From an uncultured Bacilli bacterium (lineage in GTDB: Bacteria; Bacillota_I; Bacilli_A; RF39; UBA660), in assembly GCA_947598285.1 (NCBI GenBank), contig CANQFE010000005.1, positions 1 through 44,576 of the forward strand: DNA of 44,576 nucleotides, given 5' to 3'. The first letter of the stretch is position 1. Every line of letters starts with the position of its first letter. Below, piece after piece: positions 9,063-19,795 of this stretch. The notes beneath the pieces are model-generated. The model was not told the origin of the DNA. It worked only from the letters and a program-made list of their open reading frames with translations, and ran no database searches. Position numbers and translations under genes: made by a program.

Positions 9063-12000
9063 CTTCTATCAATTTCACTGGAATAGGATTTCCATTTCGT
9101 AAAACATACCCAAAATAATTTGTGATTTCTTGATAACAATAATTAGGTGTTTTAGAAAGTTTTAGGAAATACTGACTCGTAATGCCGGAGCCAATCCAAA
9201 TCCCATTAGATTTTTCACTATAAGAAGTAACCCAAGACTCATTTTCAAATGATTTCAAAGCTGATACTGCATCAATAAAGAAAACTTCTAACTTCTCTAA
9301 CTCTTCTCCCAATTGTAAAAACAGCTTCCATTCTTCCATATGTTCTTTCATTTCTTTTAAAAATTCTTTACTTCCATAGATGACCAAAGATAAAGCTGCA
9401 TAACTTTGCTTACGAGCTTCCTCTTTCCCATGTGATTCGAAATCTTTTTGCAAACTTTTTAAATATTGAAAAGCACTTTGGAATGCTTCATAAAAATGAT
9501 TTTGAAAAACATACTTAGTTCTTAATTTTTGAGGCTCTAATAAATTTTCTGTATCGAACAAAAAGACAAAAGAATTCGAACAATGCCCTAAAGAATCAAC
9601 AAATCCCGTTGTAAAAGCTTGAAACGTTTCCATTTCTTGCCCCGTAATAAAGTGGATAATATTCTTTTTAAAGAAATAAGTTACTGGTTTAAGATGTTCT
9701 GTATCAATTCCAACCACACAGCTATCCGCAGAAGGTAGAACTTGAAGTTTAGAATAGTAAACATGTTCTGGTAAAACCGGAATTGGTGGAGCACTCGTTT
9801 TATATTGTTCTCGATAAAGTTCACAAACTTTGCGAACAGATTCTAAATTCACATCTTTTGGAAAAGCAAAGGCTGTTTGAAATTCATGAATTCGCCCATT
9901 CATTCTTAAAATCCCTCGGCCAAATTTCTTCGATGGATAAGTTTTTTGAACATTTCCAAGGACATTGGCATAATCATCTGTACTATTCATCTGCAGTGAA
10001 TAAATGAGTTTAAAATTCTGTGCTAATTTCAACCGAACTCCACTACTAGAAACCACACTAAGTAAAAAGTATATACCATACTTCGAACACTCTCTAGTAA
10101 TCGAAACAATCTCTTCATCATAATCAGGATATAATTCTTTAAAATTATCATAATTATTAATAACTATCACCAAATTAGGAACTTTTTTCTCACTTTTCTG
10201 TAAAAAAGAGAAATAATTGCCACCATATTCTAAGAATAATTTTTTACGTTGTTCCATAATTTCATTAATCCAAGGAAAAAACTTCGTAATTTTATCTTGC
10301 ATTGAAGAAGTGATAACATCTCCAACATGAGGTGCCAAGCGATAATTCGTAAATGTTTCTGCCCCAAAATCAAATAGATAAAATTGAACTTCATCCGGAG
10401 TATGATGCGTAATAGCAGAATAGAAAAATGTTGTCAAAAAGTTTTCTTTACCACTTCCGGTTGCGCCGTAAACTAAAGCATTTCCTTCACTAGACAATGG
10501 CATCGTTAAAATTCCTTGGGTTTGAGTTTCAGGATCATCATATTCACCAATAATTTCATTCAATAAATAAGGCTTTCTTTGCCAAGCATATTTCTTTTCC
10601 AAATGAGAAACAAAAATTTCTTCGGGAATACTTGGGAGCCATAAATTAGAAACTTTTACATTTTCTTTCGCCGCAACTTCCGTTAAATATTTTAAAATAG
10701 CTGGAAGTTCTTCTCCTTTATATTCAAACCTTTTCCATTCATTTCCTTGTTCAACAGACTTAATTACTTTACCACGATTATTGATATAATCTAGAGAACT
10801 ATCAATTTTTTTCTTTCTTTCATCCATCTCATAATAAGGCGCCCCACACCAAGCAGATTGTCCTAAAGCAAAAAATTCATTATATCCAACTTGTAAATAA
10901 AATCTGCCAACAACAGATAACGAAGCGGCATCAGGGACTTTTATCATATCCATACTGTCACTGCGATCTTGAACCTTTAAACATACCCGAAACTTAGAGT
11001 TACTCCAAATCTGAGCATCCACAACACCACTTGGTTTTTGAGTTGCTAAAATCAAATGAACTCCTAAAGAACGCCCAATTCGGGCCGTTGAAATTAACTG
11101 AGCCATAAACTCAGGTTGCTGGGTCTTTAATTCGGCAAACTCATCACAAATAATAAACAAATGAGGAATTGGAAATTCAACCTTTCCTTCATGATATAAC
11201 TTTTGATATTTATATATATTTATGGTACTTTCATTTGTTTTTTCTCTGGCTTCATTAAATAATCGTTGTCGCCGTTTTAATTCACTTTCAATGGAAGCCA
11301 AACTTCTTTTAATTTCTACCGTATCCAAATTGGTAATTGTTCCAGCTAAATGAGGAAGTTTAACTCCTAATTCCTTATTTTCAAAGGCACCAGCTAACCC
11401 GCCACCTTTATAATCAATCAAAACAAAAGATACATCATCAGGATGAAAATTGATAGCCATCGATAAAATATAAGTAATAATAAATTCACTTTTCCCAGAA
11501 CCAGTCATGCCGGCAATAAGACCATGAGGTCCATGCATCTTTTCATGTAAATCAAGCACAAATTCACTACCATTTTGATCCACTCCAACTGGAACAGCCA
11601 AAGACTCATATGCCAAGTTGCTTTTCCAACGATTTAAAGCATTTAATTGAGATACTTTTCCTACATTATACATTTCTAAAAAACTAATTGATTGAGGTAA
11701 AGAACCACTTTCATTTTTAAATTCAATCGGAATATTAGATATTTCCCGATAACAAGGAGTTAAAGATTTTGTTAAAAATTCGGCTTGAAAGGTAGTTTGA
11801 TGATCAACAGACAATTCATTTTCAATCATTCCTGATTGATTGGCATCAATATTTAAAAACGAATTGCACTCATTTGGTAATCCCATTAATCTTTGATTAA
11901 TAATCAAAAAGCTAAACCCAACATTTTTCTTAAACTTTAAAACATTTTTCACAAATTGAAAATCACGAATCGAAGCAAAATCATCTGTAATAATAACATA

Positions 12001-13581
12001 GTAAGGTAAGAAATCACGATAATCAGCATCTTCGACCTCGCGCCTACTTTGAAATACTTCATTTAATTCATTACAAATTGCAAACTTCTCTTCTTTCGTT
12101 TCTCCATAATAACGACTTGTTCTTTCATTATTCCATAAATAAGGGATATCTTTTAAGTCTTTCCAGCGTTCACTTTCTTCTTTATTGGTAAAAATAACAA
12201 ATTTCACATCTTCATAACTATGAAAAGTAATAAATTGAAGTAAAATAGAATTCAAAAAAGCCGGAATTAAATCAATATTTCCAAGAATCGCACATACATT
12301 TTTAACAACAAAAGAAAAATTAATTGGGACTTCTCGTAATAACAAAGGTTCTTTTCCTAACTTTTGTAATTCTTGCTTTAAATTATCGGAATCTAATGAA
12401 AAGTGTTCTTCGGGATATTGAATATCGAGAAAAGCCGGAATTTCACCAATTCCAATATGAGCCATTAAAAAATCATCATGTTCAATTTTTCGTTCCCATA
12501 AATTTCTTCGATGATGTAAAATAATATCTTCACATTGGGAAAGAGAAACACTATTTTCTTTTAAAGCAGTTTGTTGATCTTCCATAATTTGATGAATTTC
12601 ATTTTTTTTATCAGCAAGATATTCTAAATATTTTTCTTGTCTCATTTTTTCTTGTCTTAATGTTTGTTTTTTCTGATATTTACGAGTTAAAACAGGAATA
12701 AGAAGCATTCCAGCTAACATCGAAATACCAATCAGTAAACTAGGTAAAACCGCGAATAAATTTTTTTCACCTGAAAAAAGTCCACTCACTGCTAAAAATA
12801 AAGTTACCATAGAACTCATACCCATTGTTAACATACTGGCCATTTGAAAAAAGAATGGCATTTCCTCTTTCACGCCACTTTGCGGTGGAGCATCAATCTT
12901 AATAGTCACTCGACTAACCAAATTGCGAAACCGTGGTGAACGATAAAAATAATCTTTTTTTTCATAAATACTTACCGTATCCAAATTTTCTTCTAAAGAC
13001 TCCGTTACAACAGGAATATTTACTTTAGAAATTTGAGCATTTTGAATTGTCAAATCAGAAAAAGGTCGATTCATAGAAATAAAATCATGAAAAAAGACAA
13101 GTTCTAATCCTTGGAAAAACAAACAATCACCTGAATGTAAAAGCCCACCCGAAAATAATTTTTGATTGATATAAAGAGGAAGTTTCGGATCATTATTTTG
13201 CACAAGCCATTCAGAATTCTTTTTTAAAAATGCTAATTGGTTTGGAGCCAAAGAAGAAATGGCAATATCACCATTTTGTCCAATAGTAAAAGAGGAAACA
13301 TTTTGAAAAGAATAAAGTTCCATAGAATCATCATAAAGAGATGAAACATAAATTCGAAAATTTTTTACATCATAAAATCGAAAGTTTTCTAAGTGATAAA
13401 TTTGACCATTTTCTTCAAAACACCAGCTACCATCTTTGGCATAGACATTCAAAAAATTATGAAGAGATCCATCTTTTTCTTTATAAGTAACCCAATAGTT
13501 TCCGTCAATAATTGCAGGTAAGCGATAAACTTGATAAGTTTTCAAATCATCAAAAAATATAGCAATTTTCAAGAATATCAC
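9046..13581 (-). CDS. essC: Type VIIb secretion FtsK/SpoIIIE-family ATPase EssC (start possibly TTG at 13572)
   Basis: N-terminal FHA-like region, two TM segments, Walker A GMTGSGKSEF and GATGSGKENF, plus a degenerate third ATPase module; a GTGGGTG ribosome-binding-like sequence better suits the TTG at 13572. Confidence 0.92.
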   Translation of the reverse strand: MIFLKIAIFFDDLKTYQVYRLPAIIDGNYWVTYKEKDGSLHNFLNVYAKDGSWCFEENGQIYHLENFRFYDVKNFRIYVSSLYDDSMELYSFQNVSSFTIGQNGDIAISSLAPNQLAFLKKNSEWLVQNNDPKLPLYINQKLFSGGLLHSGDCLFFQGLELVFFHDFISMNRPFSDLTIQNAQISKVNIPVVTESLEENLDTVSIYEKKDYFYRSPRFRNLVSRVTIKIDAPPQSGVKEEMPFFFQMASMLTMGMSSMVTLFLAVSGLFSGEKNLFAVLPSLLIGISMLAGMLLIPVLTRKYQKKQTLRQEKMRQEKYLEYLADKKNEIHQIMEDQQTALKENSVSLSQCEDIILHHRRNLWERKIEHDDFLMAHIGIGEIPAFLDIQYPEEHFSLDSDNLKQELQKLGKEPLLLREVPINFSFVVKNVCAILGNIDLIPAFLNSILLQFITFHSYEDVKFVIFTNKEESERWKDLKDIPYLWNNERTSRYYGETKEEKFAICNELNEVFQSRREVEDADYRDFLPYYVIITDDFASIRDFQFVKNVLKFKKNVGFSFLIINQRLMGLPNECNSFLNIDANQSGMIENELSVDHQTTFQAEFLTKSLTPCYREISNIPIEFKNESGSLPQSISFLEMYNVGKVSQLNALNRWKSNLAYESLAVPVGVDQNGSEFVLDLHEKMHGPHGLIAGMTGSGKSEFIITYILSMAINFHPDDVSFVLIDYKGGGLAGAFENKELGVKLPHLAGTITNLDTVEIKRSLASIESELKRRQRLFNEAREKTNESTINIYKYQKLYHEGKVEFPIPHLFIICDEFAELKTQQPEFMAQLISTARIGRSLGVHLILATQKPSGVVDAQIWSNSKFRVCLKVQDRSDSMDMIKVPDAASLSVVGRFYLQVGYNEFFALGQSAWCGAPYYEMDERKKKIDSSLDYINNRGKVIKSVEQGNEWKRFEYKGEELPAILKYLTEVAAKENVKVSNLWLPSIPEEIFVSHLEKKYAWQRKPYLLNEIIGEYDDPETQTQGILTMPLSSEGNALVYGATGSGKENFLTTFFYSAITHHTPDEVQFYLFDFGAETFTNYRLAPHVGDVITSSMQDKITKFFPWINEIMEQRKKLFLEYGGNYFSFLQKSEKKVPNLVIVINNYDNFKELYPDYDEEIVSITRECSKYGIYFLLSVVSSSGVRLKLAQNFKLIYSLQMNSTDDYANVLGNVQKTYPSKKFGRGILRMNGRIHEFQTAFAFPKDVNLESVRKVCELYREQYKTSAPPIPVLPEHVYYSKLQVLPSADSCVVGIDTEHLKPVTYFFKKNIIHFITGQEMETFQAFTTGFVDSLGHCSNSFVFLFDTENLLEPQKLRTKYVFQNHFYEAFQSAFQYLKSLQKDFESHGKEEARKQSYAALSLVIYGSKEFLKEMKEHMEEWKLFLQLGEELEKLEVFFIDAVSALKSFENESWVTSYSEKSNGIWIGSGITSQYFLKLSKTPNYCYQEITNYFGYVLRNGNPIPVKLIEGEDHE

Positions 13582-13605
13582 CCACTTTACTCTTTTAATA
13601 TAAAA

Positions 13606-13614
13606 ATTATAGCA
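13606..13614 (-). promoter_or_regulatory. Extended -10 promoter element upstream of essC
   Basis: Minus strand TGCTATAAT, between metS terminator and essC start. Confidence 0.45.
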
Positions 13615-13635
13615 TAAAAGTTGCTTTTTGAGAAT

Positions 13636-13657
13636 GAAAAAAAAGTGTTTTGCACTT
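13636..13657 (-). terminator. Rho-independent terminator of metS
   Basis: Minus strand AAGTGCAAAACACTTTTTTTT overlapping the metS stop codon. Confidence 0.65.
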
Positions 13658-15209
13658 ATTCACTTTTTTCTTCAATTTCTTTTAATTTTTGGATCGGATC
13701 AATTCTTTGAAATAAAGGACTTGGATCATGGACTTGATAAGTAAAATCGTTTATGAAAGTATGAGATAAATTCTCACAATTTAATTGCTTCAACATCTTT
13801 TCGCTTGTTTCTGGTAAAAAAGGAGCAAGGAAAACAGCACAAATACGAATCCCTTCTAACAAATGATATAACACGGTTTCTAAACGAGATCGTTTACTTT
13901 CATCTTTAGCTAAAGCCCATGGCATCGTATCATCAATATATTTATTACATTTTCTTAAAGTTTCAAAAATCTCATCTAAAGCAAGACCAATTTCTAAATG
14001 ATTCATTCTTTTTTCTACTCTATCCTCTAAAGAACAAATCGATTTTCGTAAATCATTATCTACTTCTTCTATAGAAGAGTGAGTAACAACCCTCCCTTCA
14101 AAATATTTATGAACCATGGCTAATGTTCTTTGCACTAAATTTCCTAAAACATTGGCAAGATCGCTATTTACTCTTTCAATGATAAGTTCATAAGTAATTG
14201 TCCCATCATTTTGAAAAGGAATTTCATGAAGAACATAATAACGAATCGCATCAACACCAAATAATTCTACTAAATCATCGGCATACATGATATTTCCTTT
14301 ACTTTTACTCATTTTATCGCCACCCATTAAAAGCCATGGATGACCAAAAACTTGATGAGGAAGAGGAAGATCCAAAGCCATGAGTAAAATTGGCCAATAA
14401 ATGGTATGAAAACGAATAATATCTTTTCCAATCAAATGAAGATCAGCTGGCCACCAATGTTGAAATTCTTTCGATCCACCATCAACATCATAACCTATAT
14501 TAGTAATGTAATTAGAAAGCGCATCAATCCAAACATAAACAACATGCTTATCATCAAAAGGAACCTTGACTCCCCAATCAAAAGTGGTCCGTGAAACACA
14601 TAAGTCTTGTAATCCTGGTTTTAAAAAATTTTGAATCATTTCATTTTTTCTTGACTCTGGTTGAATAAATTCAGGATGTGATTCAATATACTCAATCAAC
14701 TGATCTTGATATTTTGACATTTTAAAGAAATAAGCTTCTTCACTTCGTTTTTCAACTGGTCTTCCGCAATCAGGACACTTTCCATCAACTAGTTGAGTCT
14801 CTGTCCAAAAAGATTCACAAGGAGTACAATAAAGTCCTTCATATTTTCCTAAATAAATATCTCCTTGTTGATATAATTTTTCAAAAATACGCCCCACAAC
14901 TTCTTTATGATGAGGATCACTTGTTCTTACAAATTTATCATAACTAGTATTCATGACATCCCAAATGCGTTTTATTTCCCGGGAAATATTATCCACAAAC
15001 TTTTGAGGATTTAAACCTGCCTCTTTTGCTTTCAACTCAATTTTTTCACCATGTTCATCTGTTCCTGTTTGAAAATAAACATCATATCCTTGCATTCTCT
15101 TATAACGCGCAATAGCATCTGCCAAAACAATTTCATAAGTATTACCAATATGAGGCTTTCCAGATGCATAAGCAATCGCCGTACTAATATAATATTTTTT
15201 CTTTTCCAT
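13656..15209 (-). CDS. metG: Methionyl-tRNA synthetase
   Basis: AYASGKPHIGNTYE, CPDCGRP zinc region, MSKSKGN. Confidence 0.96.
   Translation of the reverse strand: MEKKKYYISTAIAYASGKPHIGNTYEIVLADAIARYKRMQGYDVYFQTGTDEHGEKIELKAKEAGLNPQKFVDNISREIKRIWDVMNTSYDKFVRTSDPHHKEVVGRIFEKLYQQGDIYLGKYEGLYCTPCESFWTETQLVDGKCPDCGRPVEKRSEEAYFFKMSKYQDQLIEYIESHPEFIQPESRKNEMIQNFLKPGLQDLCVSRTTFDWGVKVPFDDKHVVYVWIDALSNYITNIGYDVDGGSKEFQHWWPADLHLIGKDIIRFHTIYWPILLMALDLPLPHQVFGHPWLLMGGDKMSKSKGNIMYADDLVELFGVDAIRYYVLHEIPFQNDGTITYELIIERVNSDLANVLGNLVQRTLAMVHKYFEGRVVTHSSIEEVDNDLRKSICSLEDRVEKRMNHLEIGLALDEIFETLRKCNKYIDDTMPWALAKDESKRSRLETVLYHLLEGIRICAVFLAPFLPETSEKMLKQLNCENLSHTFINDFTYQVHDPSPLFQRIDPIQKLKEIEEKSE
14973..14988. promoter_or_regulatory. 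Noc-binding site (NBS), exact 16-bp palindrome
   Basis: TATTTCCCGGGAAATA, matches the B. subtilis Noc consensus; inside metG. Confidence 0.75.
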
Positions 15210-15239
15210 ATCAAAAATCTCCTTTATAAATAAAAAAAA

Positions 15240-15440
15240 TCACGAAACAAAGGACGAGGAAAAACCCGCGGTACCACCTTATTTCATGATTTCACATGCA
15301 CTTATTTCTTTAACGGAGAATTCCGTTTCAATTCCAGAACCATCTTCTATAAACCTTCTTTATCTATTTTCACCGACGATAGACTCTCTTGAAAAGAAAA
15401 ATTTATATACTCTTTCCTTCATCATTGAATATCCTTATTC
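15240..15440 (-). ncRNA. T-box leader upstream of methionyl-tRNA synthetase gene
   Basis: Minus strand contains GGTGAAAATAGATAAAG...AAGGTGGTACCGCGGGTTTTTCCTCGTCCTTT (T-box AAGGTGGTACCGCG); candidate ATG specifier in AGAAGATGGTTCTGGAATTGAAA. Confidence 0.92.
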
Positions 15441-15450
15441 TATCATAAAA

Positions 15451-15966
15451 CTAAAGAATGTCAATTTTATTACCAATAATTTTTGTTAAAAACTTGGCAA
15501 AATTTTTCATATAAGACAAAAAAGATTGATCCTGAAACAAAATAACAAAGCCGATAACCTCAGAAGAAATAATAATCGGTGTGACATAATAATATCCTTG
15601 TCTATCAATATGTTCCCAAATATTTTCTTCTTTTGGCGATTCATACTCTTCTCTTGTTTCCAATAAATTTGATAACTGATAATTAAAAGGGACTTCTAAG
15701 AATTCTGGCATACTAGAAGCAATAACTTTTTCACGATCCGTAATCATGATATTAAAATTCATTTCAGAACTTGCAAGTTCACATAATTCTTTTACTAAAT
15801 CATCATATAATAAAAGCCGAGAATGTTTTTGCAAATATATTCCTTGATGGTCTACAAAAATTTCCAAATCTTCACCATCTTTAATTCCCAACGTTCTTCT
15901 AATTTCTTTTGGTAATACAATTCTTCCTAATTCATCTATTTTACGAATAATCCCTGTTTCTTTCAA
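15451..15966 (-). CDS. spoVT: SpoVT-like AbrB-domain transcriptional regulator
   Basis: MKETGIIRKIDELGRIVLPKEIRRTLGIKDGEDLEIF plus GAF-like C-terminus; adjacent to mfd as in Bacillus. Confidence 0.85.
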   Translation of the reverse strand: MKETGIIRKIDELGRIVLPKEIRRTLGIKDGEDLEIFVDHQGIYLQKHSRLLLYDDLVKELCELASSEMNFNIMITDREKVIASSMPEFLEVPFNYQLSNLLETREEYESPKEENIWEHIDRQGYYYVTPIIISSEVIGFVILFQDQSFLSYMKNFAKFLTKIIGNKIDIL

Positions 15967-16015
15967 AAAATTTCAACTCCAATCTATCTAATAGTTTGGA
16001 GAGGATATTTCATTT

Positions 16016-19000
16016 TTATACTTCCAAATCATCATGAATTTTTTGAAATAATGGCACAATATAGTAAACAAAATGTTTTTCTAAACGATACATTGGTAAA
16101 GTAATAATAATTCTTTGATTTTCATATTTTAACTGAAATTTAGGATGAATACTGTATGCTTCCAAAAACAGCTTATCTCCTTTAATCTGAGAAGAAACTT
16201 CTTTTGGAATAGTAATCTGAACGATTCTCTCATTTTGAATAACATCGGTAATTTTTAACTCACTAGCTAACTTTTCAAACCATTCTTCATACATATAAAT
16301 TTCCATTTGAGGAGTAATCGCGCCAAAACGGTCGATTAAAACTTCCTTAACTTCTTCTAATTTTTGATAAGAATCTATTTCATTAATCATTTTATGAATT
16401 TCAATTTTAATCGACTCATCCGAAACATACTCATCTTCAATATGTGTTTCAACATTAATTAAAGCTTCTTTACTATCTTCATCAATCACTTCTTCGCCCT
16501 TTAATCGTTTCATTTCTTCTTCAATCAGTTTCATATAAAGACTAATTCCTACACTATCTACGAATCCTGCTTGTTCACTTCCTAAAATATTTCCTGCACC
16601 TCGAATCGATAAATCTCGCATTGCAATTTTATATCCACTACCAAGTTCTGTAAAATCACGAATTGCTTGTAACCTTTTTACTGCTACATCATTAAGCATT
16701 TTGTCTTTTCGAAACATAAGATAAGCATAAGCAATTTTGTTACTCCTTCCAACACGACCTCGTAATTGATAAAGTTGACTAAGTCCAAAATGATCAGCAT
16801 CATAAATAATAAGCGTATTAGCATTGGGAATATCGATTCCTGTTTCAATAATTGTCGTAGATAAAAGCAAGTCAAAATCATGACGAATAAAGCTTTCCAT
16901 AATGTCATCTAACTCTATCTTGGACATTTGACCATGTGCATAACGAATTTTCGCTTCGGGAACAAGCTTTTGAATTTGCATCATTTTTTCTTCAATTGTT
17001 TCAACACGATTGTATAACAAAAACACTTGTCCACCTCGAGCTAATTCTTTATAAATGGCATCGCGAACTAAAAAATCACTTTCCTGAACAACATAAGTTT
17101 GCACCGGATAACGATTCACTGGAGGAGTATCAATTAAAGATAAATCTCTTAATCCAGACAAAGACATTTTTAAAGTTCGAGGAATCGGTGTTGCAGACAA
17201 AGTAAGGACATTCACATCTTCCTTTAATTCTTTGATTTTTTCTTTATGAGTAACTCCAAACCGTTGCTCTTCATCAATAATTAATAATCCTAATTTAGAA
17301 CACTTTACTTTATCACTAAGAAGACGATGTGTTCCAAAAACAATATCTATCTTGCCACTTTGTAAGCCTTCCAAAATTTCTTTGGCTTCTTTTTCTGTGG
17401 TAAATCGATTAAAAAGACGAATTTCTACCGGATAATTTTGAAACCGAAGTAAAGCAGACTCATATTGTTGTTTCGATAAAATTGTGGTTGGACACAAATA
17501 AAGAACCTGTTTTTGATTACAAACAGTTCGAAACATCGCACGAAAAGCAACTTCCGTTTTTCCAAAACCAACATCCCCACATAAAAGCCGATCCATTGGA
17601 ACTTCACTACTTAAATCTTGCAAAATATCTGCAATCGCGCGTTTCTGATCGCGCGTTTCTTCATAAACAAATTCACTAGCAAAAACATCTTCTTCCAAAA
17701 AAGATTGATAAGCATCTCCATGAATTTGCTGACGCTTTGCATATAATTGAATTAATTCCCCTGATATATCATGAATTTTTTTCTGAACAGATTGTCTTTT
17801 CTTTAACCAAGAGGTAGAACCAAGTTTATTGATTTGAGGAACTGACCCATCTTTATCACTATATTTATAAATAGATGAAATTTTTTCGACTGGAATATAC
17901 ACTTTATCATTTCCTAAATAATTAATTTGTAAATAATCTTTTTTCATTCCATGATTTTCCAAAGTAACAACGCCAGCATAAACACCAATTCCATGGATAC
18001 GATGAACAACATAATCACCAGTCTGTAAAGCATCAATATCTTCAATTTTTTTGCCAATTCGTAAATTATTTTTATATTTAATTTCCTGTTTTACTTGTTC
18101 AATATCATATAAAGAAAGAATAACATACTGTTCCCAAAGAAAACCATGATTTAATTTTCCAATTTTTAAATAAATTGTTCCCGGCTCCATAAGTTGATCA
18201 TGAAAAAAAACAGCTTGTCCATCAAACAAATCTTTAATCTCATCCATTTGACGTTTCGACTCTAATACAAATAAAACAATTTTTTGTTCCCTTAAATATT
18301 TTTCTACTATTTCTTTTAACTTATCAAAATCTCCACGAAAATTTTCAATTTCTCTTGTGTGAAACCGAAGAACATTTTTTCTTTCCAAATGGTTAGATAA
18401 CTGATTTAAATAAATTGTTTTAGTTGGTTTTAATTCTTGAAAGTCCCAAAAATGTTTTTCATAAGGAATATTTTCTGATTCATGATACATTGTAACTTCC
18501 TCTAATAGCTTTTGATAAGCTCCCTGGATTTGATCATCATCTTTTAAAATAACTGTCGCAGAATTTGCATAAGAAAGTAAAGAACTTTTTTCAGTAGTTT
18601 CTATCTCATCCATTAAAAAGCATTTTGCTTCATCAATCTCTGTCATTGTTCTTTGGGTATTTTCATCAAAAAGACGAATAGATTCAATCACATCACCAAA
18701 AAATTCAATTCGAATTGGATGTTCCATTTGGCCTAAAAAAATATCCACCACAAAACCACGAATAGCATATTCGCCTGTTGCCGTGACCATCGAGTCACGA
18801 TGATACCCTAGTCTATCAAATGTTTGAATTAATTTTTCACGAGAAATCTCCATTCCATTTTTCAAAATAATCTCTAAAGATTCTTTCAAAGAAATAGGTG
18901 GCAAAAAATGAAGATATCCCATCAAATTAGTAACAATAATAGCGCGTTTTTCTTTTAAACAATCTAAAGTTTCCAATCTTTTTAGTTTTAACTCCGGAGA

Positions 19001-19234
19001 AACAGCAAGAGCGAGCGAAGTAAAAAAATCATCCATTGGAAACAAAAGAACATCTTCTGAATAATATTCTAAAGACTGATAAAATTTATTAGCTTCAAAA
19101 AGATTATGAGTAACAACAATAAGTGAAGTTTGACTTTTTTTAAAACACTCTAAAACGTAAAAACAACTTAATTCCGGCGTAAGACCTTCAATTGTAATTC
19201 CAGGTTCAAAAGAAAACTGTTCAAATAAATTCAT
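16016..19234 (-). CDS. mfd: Transcription-repair coupling factor
   Basis: 1072 aa; GDYVVHRIHGIGVYAG, CGDVGFGKTEVA, IDEEQRFGV, RGRVGRS. Confidence 0.97.
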   Translation of the reverse strand: MNLFEQFSFEPGITIEGLTPELSCFYVLECFKKSQTSLIVVTHNLFEANKFYQSLEYYSEDVLLFPMDDFFTSLALAVSPELKLKRLETLDCLKEKRAIIVTNLMGYLHFLPPISLKESLEIILKNGMEISREKLIQTFDRLGYHRDSMVTATGEYAIRGFVVDIFLGQMEHPIRIEFFGDVIESIRLFDENTQRTMTEIDEAKCFLMDEIETTEKSSLLSYANSATVILKDDDQIQGAYQKLLEEVTMYHESENIPYEKHFWDFQELKPTKTIYLNQLSNHLERKNVLRFHTREIENFRGDFDKLKEIVEKYLREQKIVLFVLESKRQMDEIKDLFDGQAVFFHDQLMEPGTIYLKIGKLNHGFLWEQYVILSLYDIEQVKQEIKYKNNLRIGKKIEDIDALQTGDYVVHRIHGIGVYAGVVTLENHGMKKDYLQINYLGNDKVYIPVEKISSIYKYSDKDGSVPQINKLGSTSWLKKRQSVQKKIHDISGELIQLYAKRQQIHGDAYQSFLEEDVFASEFVYEETRDQKRAIADILQDLSSEVPMDRLLCGDVGFGKTEVAFRAMFRTVCNQKQVLYLCPTTILSKQQYESALLRFQNYPVEIRLFNRFTTEKEAKEILEGLQSGKIDIVFGTHRLLSDKVKCSKLGLLIIDEEQRFGVTHKEKIKELKEDVNVLTLSATPIPRTLKMSLSGLRDLSLIDTPPVNRYPVQTYVVQESDFLVRDAIYKELARGGQVFLLYNRVETIEEKMMQIQKLVPEAKIRYAHGQMSKIELDDIMESFIRHDFDLLLSTTIIETGIDIPNANTLIIYDADHFGLSQLYQLRGRVGRSNKIAYAYLMFRKDKMLNDVAVKRLQAIRDFTELGSGYKIAMRDLSIRGAGNILGSEQAGFVDSVGISLYMKLIEEEMKRLKGEEVIDEDSKEALINVETHIEDEYVSDESIKIEIHKMINEIDSYQKLEEVKEVLIDRFGAITPQMEIYMYEEWFEKLASELKITDVIQNERIVQITIPKEVSSQIKGDKLFLEAYSIHPKFQLKYENQRIIITLPMYRLEKHFVYYIVPLFQKIHDDLEV

Positions 19235-19243
19235 AGAAGCCCC

Positions 19244-19795
19244 CTACTGTCCATTAAACTTTGTCATTGTTTTTTCAATCCCATAAGAAACAAAACTAGA
19301 AAAAACATCGGCAAAAAAAGCTTTTTTATTTTGAATAAATTCAATTTCTTTTTTTGAAAAATGGCCCAAAACATAATCAATAATCATTTGATCTTGAGGA
19401 TGATCAATTCCTATTTTTAAACGATTAAAGTTTTCAGTATGTAACTGTTCAATAATTGACTTTATTCCATTATGTCCTCCTGAAGATCCTTGTTTCTTAA
19501 TTTTTATTTTTCCAAAAGGCAAATCCATATCATCTTGAATTACCAAAATATCTTCTGGAAGAATATCATAGTAAGTAGCTATTTTAGAAACTGCAATGCC
19601 ACTTAAATTCATAAAGGTAGTTGGTTTAACAAACAAAACTTTCTCATTTTCGATAATTGTAGTACTAAGATAAGCTTGAAATTTTTTTTCTAATGAAAAA
19701 TCCAAATCAAATAAATCCAATACCTGAAACCCTACATTATGTCTAGTTCCAACATATTCTTTACCAACATTTCCTAAACCAACTATCATTTTCAT
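19244..19795 (-). CDS. pth: Peptidyl-tRNA hydrolase
   Basis: MIVGLGNVGKEYVGTRHNVGF, KPTTFMNLSG, GSSGGHNGIKSI. Confidence 0.96.
   Translation of the reverse strand: MKMIVGLGNVGKEYVGTRHNVGFQVLDLFDLDFSLEKKFQAYLSTTIIENEKVLFVKPTTFMNLSGIAVSKIATYYDILPEDILVIQDDMDLPFGKIKIKKQGSSGGHNGIKSIIEQLHTENFNRLKIGIDHPQDQMIIDYVLGHFSKKEIEFIQNKKAFFADVFSSFVSYGIEKTMTKFNGQ

Noticed and set aside
12324-12524. Plus-strand ORF inside essC (also 9783-10007)
   Set aside because: Shadow ORFs within a long, well-supported minus-strand coding sequence.
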